Assembly (NCBI GenBank): GCA_029554925.1 | Contig: JAKPUV010000201.1 | Span: 1-5,223 of the forward strand | Reading direction: 5' to 3' | Source: Candidatus Hydrogenedentota bacterium | GTDB taxonomy: Bacteria; Hydrogenedentota; Hydrogenedentia; Hydrogenedentales; CAITNO01 | DNA length: 5,223 nucleotides | Part shown: positions 1-5,223 of the stretch, piece by piece | Numbering within the stretch: position 1 is the stretch's first letter | How the letters are laid out: each line of letters begins with the position of its first letter | Translations under genes and position numbers: made by a program | The notes under the pieces: model-generated | Told to the model about the DNA's origin: nothing | Seen by the model: the letters and a program-made list of their open reading frames with translations, nothing else | The model's database searches: none

Positions 1-852
1 TCCCCCGCGGCGAAGGAGGGCGCGGTGTACGACGTGACCGTGGCGCGGGACGCGGAGGGGACCGATGTGCTGTGGCACGCGGAGGGTTTGGAAACCGCCC
101 ACGCGGCCCCCGAACTCGGCCGCGACGCGGCGGCCGGGCCCGTCTTTCTGAGCGTTTCGACGCGTGTCGGCGGCGCGGCGGTATCCGCCGTGGGCTCGCC
201 GCTCCGCGTGGTGGTGGACCCCGCGCTGCCCTCGCGCATGAGGGGGACCGTGCTCGACGCGCCCCTGCGCGGCACGCCCGACCCGGCGGCGGGCGCGGTG
301 CTGGCCGCCGAAAACCTGTCCCCCGCGCCCGGCCCCGACGGCGCGGCGGACGGCGCCCTGCGCTTCGACGGCAGGGCCTCCAAGCTCGTCTATGACGCCC
401 CCGGCTTCCCCACGCGCAACCACACCCTGTCCGTCTGGTTCCGCGCCGAAGCCCCCGACCCCGCGAACAAGGGCTGGCAGGAGATCGTGTCCGCGTGGTA
501 TCAGGGCGGCTGCGACCCCCTGCGCCTCGCGTTGACGGGCGGGCAGCTCGTGGTCCGCATTGAGCACCCCATGGGCACCTTCCAGACGCCCGGCGTGCCC
601 GTGGCGCGCGGCGAATGGATCCATGCCGCCGTCGTGAAACGCGGCGCGGCGATGAAACTCTATGTCAACGGCGCCGAGGCCGCATCCCTCGCCGTGCCCG
701 AAGTGCTTGCCACCGACGCGAAAGCCCTCGGCGTCGGCTGCAACCCCCTGCATTCGGAGTTGGAGGGTTTCCACGGCGACATCGCCCGCGTCCAGTTCCG
801 GCGCGAGGCGCTGGACGACGGAACGGTGAAGGCGCTCGCGCAGACGCGGTGA
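1..852 (+). CDS. LamG/concanavalin A-like domain protein, 3' part only
   Basis: The frame is open from base 1 and ends at TGA 850-852, giving 283 in-window residues. The C-terminal ~200 residues look like a LamG/LamG_3 jelly roll. In in-window numbering, a first strand GALRFDG is near 117-123, HTLSVWFRAE near 141-150, GEWIHAAVVKRG followed by MKLYVNG near 204-223, and the closing GDIARVQFRREALDDGTVKAL near 259-279. These match the usual 'W.hvA.v.....l.lYvDG' and 'G.I..vri..raLs..ei' pattern of the family. Residues 1-75 are beta-rich and resemble the end of another extracellular domain. LamG domains usually bind glycans or proteins at the cell surface, or accompany enzymes such as sulfatases, phosphoesterases and glycoside hydrolases; the partner domain here is outside the window. 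GTG 25-27 has a good AGGAGG (14-19) in front and could start a 275-residue protein, but such a product would lack a signal peptide and begin inside a beta domain, so a 5'-truncated gene is preferred. The ligand is unknown. Confidence 0.72.
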   Translation, partial: SPAAKEGAVYDVTVARDAEGTDVLWHAEGLETAHAAPELGRDAAAGPVFLSVSTRVGGAAVSAVGSPLRVVVDPALPSRMRGTVLDAPLRGTPDPAAGAVLAAENLSPAPGPDGAADGALRFDGRASKLVYDAPGFPTRNHTLSVWFRAEAPDPANKGWQEIVSAWYQGGCDPLRLALTGGQLVVRIEHPMGTFQTPGVPVARGEWIHAAVVKRGAAMKLYVNGAEAASLAVPEVLATDAKALGVGCNPLHSELEGFHGDIARVQFRREALDDGTVKALAQTR

Positions 853-879
853 CGCCGACAGCGCCGGGGCGCGCCCGAT

Positions 880-3768
880 TTACGGCGCGACGCGCGGCTT
901 GCCGGCGGCGGCCCGCGCCGCCTCCAGACGTTCCCGGCAGCGGCGGCAGTCCGGATGTTCCCGGGTCATTCTTTCCCACTCCCGGACGCGCCCCTCCGCG
1001 TCTCCGGTCTTGGTGAAAATCGCATCCACCAAGTCCCCCGTCCGTTCAGCCTCGGGGAACCGCGACAGCACGGCGCGGTATTCGGTCAGGGCCCCCTCGA
1101 AATCCCCCGTCCGCGCCAGCGCCCGCCCCAGATGAATGCGGTGCCACAACTCCTCCGGATCCAGCGCCGCGGCGCGCCGGAAAAGCACGGCCGCCGCCGG
1201 ATGCGCGCCGTCCAACAGCCGCCGCCCCTCCCGCGCCAGCGTCTCCGCCGCCTCCTTGCGCGCCGGTCCGGAGAGCTCCATGAGGGCGTCCAGATGTTCG
1301 GCGGCGTCCGCCGGATCCCCGGATTCCACCAGAAGCGCGGCGAGGCGGGCCCGCGCCTCGCCGAAAGACGGATTGCGTTCAACGGCCTGCGCCAGCGGAG
1401 CGGCCGCGTCCGCCCGGGCGCCCGCGTCCATCAGGGCCGCGCCCAGGCGCCAGAGAGCCGTGGGGGAGTCCGGGCACGCCGTGAGCGCCGCCCGCCATTC
1501 CCGCACGCGCCCCTCCGCATCCCCCCGGTCCAGATACACGGCATCAATCAGGGCGCTCGTCCGTTCAGCCTCGGGAAACCGCGCCCGCACGGCGCGGTAC
1601 TCGGCCAGAGCCCCCTCCCAATCGCCCGCACGCGCCAGCGCCATTCCCAGATGTATCCGGTGCCACAACTCCTCCGGATCCAGCACCGCGGCGCACCGGA
1701 AGATCGCCGCAGCAGCAGCCGGGTCCGGGCCTTCCAGCAGCCGCAGCCCCATGCGCGCCCACTCCCGCACCCACAGGCGCGCGTGTACGCGGGCCTCCGC
1801 GGGCATCCTGTCGGGCAGGGTCCGCACCGGATCCAAGTCCCCCCCGGCCGCCTGTGCCGCGGCAAGATGCGCCGCTGATTCCAAGTCGTCGGGACACAGC
1901 GCGAGGGCGCGGCGGAGGGCCTCCGACGCCGCTTCGGGCCGGTCCGCCCGCACAAGGGCCTTTCCCAGCCGGGCATGCGCGCCCCCAACTTCCGGAAAAT
2001 CGCGGACGAATCCCTCCCAGAAGACCACGAGGTTCTCCGGACCTTGCCCCTGGGGGAAAAGCTCCTCCAGCACGGAGCAGGCAAAGGATGCGTGCATGGG
2101 CTCCGCCGCGGCCCGGGCCAGGAGTCTGTAAGCCCCGTCCCGTTCCCCCGCCGCGGCGAGAGCCCGGGCGGTGGACACGGGATCAGACTCCTTCTCCGAG
2201 GGGGACGCCATCCATGTCGGCCGGACGGCGTTCTCCCGTCCGCAAATGGCCCCATCTTCCGGGTTCCACGCGCTGAACAGGGACGGAACAGCGGCCTCCG
2301 ACTCGAAGGGAAGATAGGCCATCCGCGCCCGGAATGTCTGTGTCGCCCCGATCTTTGGCGCTCTGAGCACCCACTGCCAGTCCCAGGCGGGGGACGCGTC
2401 GTTCTCGCCCCAGTTCCACAAGGCAAAGCGCGTCTCGTCCGTTTCCCGGAACATCATCACGAGAGCCATGGGGTCGTCACGCGTCGCCGTGAAACCGTCG
2501 CCGTCCACCCGCCCGTAGTAAAAGGGACGCGTGAACCGGACCGTTTCGGACTCCACCAGGTTGAACGCGCGGAAATCCGGCAGGAGCGGCAACGGCGGGA
2601 CTCCGTCCCGCGCGACGGTGCCCGTCTGCGGGTGGCCGGCATCGTCTATCTCTCCAAACGCGGCCCACTCCCCGCCGGGGCCGGAAAAACGCATCTCCGG
2701 AGAGAGCGCCTTGTTCATGTAGCTCGCCCACATGAAGGCCAGATAGCCCAGGGGAGCCTCCTCCGCGCGCGGAGTCACCTCAAACGCCACATCCACGAAG
2801 GGGCCGACCGCAAAGCTGTAGACCGCGCGGCAGTCCACCGCCCACGAGGCCGTTTCCGAGGGCCAGGACACCGCCACCTTTGCCGGAGAGAAGACCTCCA
2901 CACGCATCGGGTCGTGGCGTGGCGTGAAGCACTGGCGCCTTCCATCCCCGGGACAGCCGTTGAGCACATGCTCAAAGTTGAGGTTGACGGTCTCAAACAC
3001 CGGCGACCACGGGTGCCGCGCGTGGCAGAGTTTGGTGATTCCAGCGCCCCAGTGGTCCCCGTGGATGGCCGTCGCGGCGAACCACCCGGACAGGTCACCG
3101 CCCGCCATGCAGGCATAGAACGCCGGCACCCCGTCCTCGGAAACCTCCACAGTGACCGGGGCTCCAGGGGGGGGCGCAGACTCCTGTGAGAAGGAGGCGC
3201 CCACCTCCACGTCGCCGTCCATTGCAACGGTGACCGCCGTCCCCGTCCCCGTCACCGGTCCGGTCCAGACGGCGTGGTTGCCGGGGGCCGCAGGCTGCGC
3301 CTGCAGGAGGACCACATCCCCGCGCCGGAACAGGTATTCTCCGGGCGGCGGGAGCAGCGTCCCGTCCGCCGGGCCGCCCGTCTTGCTGACCACAAGCCGG
3401 ACGGTTTCGCGGTCAAACAACGCGGTGATTGTCATTTCGCCGCTTGCGGACACTTCGATTTCCGGCCGCGACGCGTCGCAGTCCGCGGGGACATCCCCCT
3501 CCCAGCGCAGAAAGCGGGAATGGGCGGCCGCTTCGGCGCGGAAGACCACACGCTCCCCCTCCGGATAGGTGTGCGCCGTGCCCGGTGTCCAGGAGGCCGC
3601 GGGGACAACCCGCCCGTTCCCCGGCCCCCGCTTGACCACCGTCACACGGGCCTCCGCCGCGGCCGAAGCCGTCGGCGGGAAGAGAGCCAGCGCCAGAAGC
3701 GCAGCCAGCAACCAGCAGCCCGCGCGCCTTTTCTCTGGCCCCCTATGGACGCCATATTGGGAAGACAT
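880..3768 (-). CDS. Exported protein: two bacterial-repeat domains, unknown central domain, TPR array
   Basis: This is a 962-residue protein with an ATG at 3768-3766 and TAA at 882-880. In-frame TGA and TAA (3783-3778) lie just upstream, so the start cannot move far; no Shine-Dalgarno is evident at this ATG. Residues 11-36 form a signal peptide (PEKRR, then a hydrophobic stretch, then ASA before A37). Residues ~40-119 and ~120-194 resemble two 'bacterial repeat'/InlB-like beta modules (for example FLRWEGDVP and TITALFDR; AVWTGPVTG and VEVGASFS). A Pro-rich linker (~195-204) leads to a domain at ~205-500 that I cannot name. From ~534 to the end it is all helical TPR-like repeats, including two closely related copies containing DPEELWHRIHLG at 697-708 and 870-881. 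TPR arrays usually mediate protein-protein contacts; with a signal peptide this one should work in the periplasm or outside the cell. Cys residues (220, 248, 272, 280, 313) in the central domain could pair there. No lipobox or sortase/PEP-CTERM tail is visible. Whether the central domain is enzymatic, sugar-binding or structural is not known. Confidence 0.88.
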   Translation of the reverse strand: MSSQYGVHRGPEKRRAGCWLLAALLALALFPPTASAAAEARVTVVKRGPGNGRVVPAASWTPGTAHTYPEGERVVFRAEAAAHSRFLRWEGDVPADCDASRPEIEVSASGEMTITALFDRETVRLVVSKTGGPADGTLLPPPGEYLFRRGDVVLLQAQPAAPGNHAVWTGPVTGTGTAVTVAMDGDVEVGASFSQESAPPPGAPVTVEVSEDGVPAFYACMAGGDLSGWFAATAIHGDHWGAGITKLCHARHPWSPVFETVNLNFEHVLNGCPGDGRRQCFTPRHDPMRVEVFSPAKVAVSWPSETASWAVDCRAVYSFAVGPFVDVAFEVTPRAEEAPLGYLAFMWASYMNKALSPEMRFSGPGGEWAAFGEIDDAGHPQTGTVARDGVPPLPLLPDFRAFNLVESETVRFTRPFYYGRVDGDGFTATRDDPMALVMMFRETDETRFALWNWGENDASPAWDWQWVLRAPKIGATQTFRARMAYLPFESEAAVPSLFSAWNPEDGAICGRENAVRPTWMASPSEKESDPVSTARALAAAGERDGAYRLLARAAAEPMHASFACSVLEELFPQGQGPENLVVFWEGFVRDFPEVGGAHARLGKALVRADRPEAASEALRRALALCPDDLESAAHLAAAQAAGGDLDPVRTLPDRMPAEARVHARLWVREWARMGLRLLEGPDPAAAAAIFRCAAVLDPEELWHRIHLGMALARAGDWEGALAEYRAVRARFPEAERTSALIDAVYLDRGDAEGRVREWRAALTACPDSPTALWRLGAALMDAGARADAAAPLAQAVERNPSFGEARARLAALLVESGDPADAAEHLDALMELSGPARKEAAETLAREGRRLLDGAHPAAAVLFRRAAALDPEELWHRIHLGRALARTGDFEGALTEYRAVLSRFPEAERTGDLVDAIFTKTGDAEGRVREWERMTREHPDCRRCRERLEAARAAAGKPRVAP
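970..1206 (-). repeat. Direct repeat copy 2 inside the TPR gene
   Basis: This encodes residues ~855-933 and is homologous to 1489-1725 at a constant offset of 519 bp (173 codons). Identity is visible in the DNA itself: 27 identical bases at 1139-1165 match 1658-1684, and 17 identical bases at 1040-1056 match 1559-1575. At protein level both copies carry DPEELWHRIHLG, a GD.EGAL.EYRAV helix, RFPEAERT and GDAEGRVREW. The fainter similarity extends over the whole 173-174-residue unit. An in-frame tandem duplication of a TPR-like supermodule explains it. Confidence 0.85.
1489..1725 (-). repeat. Direct repeat copy 1 inside the TPR gene
   Basis: This encodes residues ~682-760 and is the partner of 970-1206. 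The copies are in register along ~240 bp at 519-bp spacing, with one residue-sized indel near the module start (GPDPAAAAAIF versus GAHPAAAVLF). Weaker similarity precedes it: ARLGKALVRADRPEAA (599-614) corresponds to WRLGAALMDAGARADA (773-788). That marks the larger unit as about residues 599-771 and 772-945, with degenerate partial units on either side. Confidence 0.85.
2269..3162 (-). other. Unrecognised domain (residues ~203-500) of the TPR protein
   Basis: This is a beta-rich, aromatic-rich region lying between the bacterial-repeat modules and the TPR array. Distinctive stretches are NLNFEHVLNG (262-271), FTPRHDPMRVEV (281-292), VDVAFEVTPR (325-334), LGYLAFMWASYMN (340-352), FTRPFYYGRVDGDGF (412-426), DDPMALVMMF (431-440) and SPAWDWQWVL (459-468). 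The high density of Trp, Tyr, His and Asp, and the evenly spaced strand-like segments, suggest a single beta-sandwich or mutarotase-like fold that binds a ligand. I cannot match it to a named family, and no standard catalytic signature stands out. The boundaries are approximate. Confidence 0.55.
3661..3768 (-). other. Signal peptide of the TPR protein
   Basis: Residues 1-36 show an n-region with basic PEKRR (11-15), a Leu/Ala-rich hydrophobic core (about 19-30, LLAALLALALF), and a c-region PPTASA followed by AAEA. Signal peptidase I cleavage is most plausible after A36, though neighbouring alanines are possible. The only Cys (C18) sits before the hydrophobic core, so this is not a lipoprotein signal. 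The ten residues before the basic region make the n-region rather long. Confidence 0.8.
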
Positions 3769-3813
3769 CCCCGCATCTTATCAGAACGGGGGGATGACGG
3801 CCTCCTTCACGCT
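3769..3813 (-). other. 45-bp gap between the two minus-strand genes
   Basis: This short spacer lies between the stop of the Nudix-MBL gene and the start of the TPR gene. Reading on the minus strand it holds a strong Shine-Dalgarno-like AAGGAGG (3807-3801) with no ATG, GTG or TTG 5-10 bases after it, and then in-frame TGATAA (3783-3778). There is no hairpin with a T-run and no convincing -35/-10 pair. Co-transcription of the two genes is therefore plausible but unproven. Confidence 0.5.
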
Positions 3814-5223
3814 TCAGACCGCGCCGGTTTCCCCCAGCCGCCGCAGATGGGCGCGGAGCTGGAGCCGGGCCAGGTCGCGGAGGTCCGCCGGGGTGTCGTC
3901 GTAGGCGGCGTCGAGGAGGTCGTCCTCCGCGCGGAGGCCCCGTTTCAGCGCCTCGGCGATGCGGGCCTCGCGCTGGAGCCGGTGCGCGATGAGGCGGCGC
4001 AGGTGGCCGATGCCCTCCGCGCCGGGCATGGCCCAGCCGTGGGACGGCACCACCATGTCGAGCCCCTCCAGCGCCGCGGCGCGCTCCAGACTCTCCAGAT
4101 ACTGCGTCATGTCGCCGCCGTGCTCCGGGGACACAAGGATGGTGCCGGGGTTGGCGAAGAGGTCGCCGGAGAGCAGGGTGCGGGTGGTCTCCTCCAGAAA
4201 GGCGAGGTGCCCCGGGTCGTGGCCCGGCGTGTGCAGCGCCCGCAGCCGCCAGGGCGGGTCGCCGGCCGCCGCCAGCACCCCGCCGTCCCCCAGGGGCCGC
4301 GCGCCGGGGAAGCCCGCCGCCGGGTGCGCCCACACCGGCACACCATGCCGCGCCGCGAGAAAGTCCGCCGCGCCCGCGTGGTCGCCGTGGGCGTGCGTGA
4401 GGGCGACGCCCGCCACCGCGCCGCCGAGGGTGCACAGGTCGTCCAGCCGCGCCGCGAGGCGCTCCCGCTCCTCCCCCGCCACGGGGCCGGGGTCCACGAC
4501 GATCATCTCCCGCCAGCCGACGACAACACAGTTGGTGTGGGTGGCCGGGGGCAGCGTCTGCGTGCGCAGGGGGATCATGTGGATGCCGGGCCGCGATTCG
4601 ATGAAGTCCGCACGGAGGTCGTCCACCCCCGGCGGACGCCGCAGCCGCTCCAAGGCGGCGTCCGGCGCGAGGGCCGCCAGGCTCCGCAGGACATAGGCGA
4701 CAGGGGTGGACAGGCGGATGCCGCCCTCGCGCCAGCGGGCCAGCGCCGCCGCCGGGGTCAGCCAGTCCAGCCCGCAGATCTCATCGTCCGGCCCGCCGGA
4801 AAAGGCGGGGGGACAGCTTGTCCGACGGCACAGGAAATACTGGGTGTCGTAGCGGATGGGCGAGAAGGACGGCGTGATCCAGCGGCCCGCGGCGGTGAAG
4901 GCCGCCGCGTCCACGCGGCACCCGCACTCCCGGAGCCACACGGAAAACCGGAGCTCCCCGCGGTTCAGCGCGGCGCGCGCCGTCTCCAGCGCGTCCGGGC
5001 CGGGCATCGGCCCGTCCACCAGCAGCATCCCCGTTTCCTCGAACGTCTCCCGGACCGCCCCCGCCAGAAAGGGGTCCGGGGCGCCGTTCACCAGGGGCAC
5101 CTCCGCGTCATCCGGCACGAGGCTGCCGCCGAGAAAGGCGTGGTGGCCGCCCATGAAGGGAAGTGCAGGGTTACGCCTCCCGAGAAGGACGGCCCCGCCC
5201 CGCGACAGGTCGCAGACCACCAT
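3814..5223 (-). CDS. Nudix hydrolase fused to LACTB2-like metallo-beta-lactamase
   Basis: The frame runs from ATG at the very edge (5223-5221) to TGA 3816-3814, giving 469 residues. Residues 1-~205 are a Nudix domain: LLGRRNPALPFMGGHHAFLGG, then RETFEETGM (58-66), which supplies the REUxEExGU metal-binding half of the Nudix box, then WITPSFSPIRYDTQYFL and GLDWLTPAAAL as in NUDT19-like proteins. The spacing from G33 to R58 is about 11 residues longer than the canonical box. Residues ~211-410 are an MBL fold: THTNCVVVG, THAHGDH (276-282: H277, H279, D281, H282), HTPGH (H335), SGDLF (D354) and PSHG (H395), so a full two-metal set is present. Residues ~412-465 match the winged-helix tail of LACTB2-type proteins. 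Nudix enzymes split nucleoside-diphosphate or CoA-like substrates; LACTB2 is an RNA endonuclease in mitochondria, but related MBLs hydrolyse thioesters. The substrate of this fusion is unknown. No signal peptide is seen, so it is probably cytosolic. The start may lie upstream, because the first Nudix strand begins immediately at residue 1. Confidence 0.9.
   Translation of the reverse strand: MVVCDLSRGGAVLLGRRNPALPFMGGHHAFLGGSLVPDDAEVPLVNGAPDPFLAGAVRETFEETGMLLVDGPMPGPDALETARAALNRGELRFSVWLRECGCRVDAAAFTAAGRWITPSFSPIRYDTQYFLCRRTSCPPAFSGGPDDEICGLDWLTPAAALARWREGGIRLSTPVAYVLRSLAALAPDAALERLRRPPGVDDLRADFIESRPGIHMIPLRTQTLPPATHTNCVVVGWREMIVVDPGPVAGEERERLAARLDDLCTLGGAVAGVALTHAHGDHAGAADFLAARHGVPVWAHPAAGFPGARPLGDGGVLAAAGDPPWRLRALHTPGHDPGHLAFLEETTRTLLSGDLFANPGTILVSPEHGGDMTQYLESLERAAALEGLDMVVPSHGWAMPGAEGIGHLRRLIAHRLQREARIAEALKRGLRAEDDLLDAAYDDTPADLRDLARLQLRAHLRRLGETGAV

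Noticed and set aside
861..881. GC hairpin in the convergent gap (CGGG 865-868 with CCCG 874-877, followed by ATTT)
   Set aside because: The stem is only four pairs and the T-run is too short for an intrinsic terminator; GC-rich DNA gives such hairpins by chance.
937..948. CRRC (residues 941-944) near the C-terminus as a redox or metal CxxC site
   Set aside because: It is a single CxxC within the last degenerate helical repeat, with no thioredoxin, haem (CxxCH) or zinc-ribbon context.
3046..3063. HGDHWG (residues 236-241) in the TPR protein resembling an MBL metal motif
   Set aside because: The first His and the spacing of HxHxDH are absent, and no other MBL motifs follow in this domain.
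955..3189. Long plus-strand open frames antisense to the TPR gene (up to ~400 codons)
   Set aside because: They are Arg/Pro/Ala-rich with no recognisable domain, lie opposite a well-supported gene, and are expected from very high GC.
3743..4435. Minus-strand 230-codon frame overlapping the MBL half of the fusion gene
   Set aside because: It is extremely Arg/Gly/Pro-rich low-complexity and overlaps a frame with intact MBL motifs, so it is a shadow frame.

Overview
The window is a very GC-rich, tightly packed piece of a bacterial chromosome holding parts or all of three protein genes. I see no tRNA, rRNA, CRISPR array, transposase, integrase or phage gene. A LamG-type (concanavalin A-like) secreted protein, 'bacterial repeat' (InlB-like) domains on an exported TPR protein, and a Nudix + metallo-beta-lactamase fusion together suggest an environmental, large-genome bacterium of the Hydrogenedentota/Planctomycetota/Lentisphaerota kind, or possibly a myxobacterium-like deltaproteobacterium. 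This taxonomic guess rests on domain style and base composition only, with no marker gene.

Layout. Bases 1-852 (+) are the 3' part of a probably secreted protein ending in a LamG-like jelly-roll domain. A 27-base gap separates it from the convergent gene at 880-3768 (-). That gene encodes a 962-residue exported protein: signal peptide, two bacterial-repeat beta modules, a Pro-rich linker, a roughly 300-residue domain I do not recognise, and a C-terminal array of TPR-like helical repeats built from a duplicated module of about 173 residues. Upstream on the same strand, after a 45-base gap, lies 3814-5223 (-), a fusion of a Nudix hydrolase (NUDT19-like) to a LACTB2-like metallo-beta-lactamase with its winged-helix tail. 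Its start codon is the last three bases of the window, so its true N-terminus may lie outside.

How they relate. The two minus-strand genes are close enough to be co-transcribed, but one product looks cytosolic and the other exported, so a shared pathway is not evident. The LamG protein and the TPR protein both look like cell-surface or periplasmic proteins of unknown ligand. No defence, secretion or biosynthetic system can be assembled from these genes. The most notable points are the unrecognised central domain of the TPR protein, its DNA-level internal duplication, and the Nudix-MBL fusion with an expanded Nudix box.
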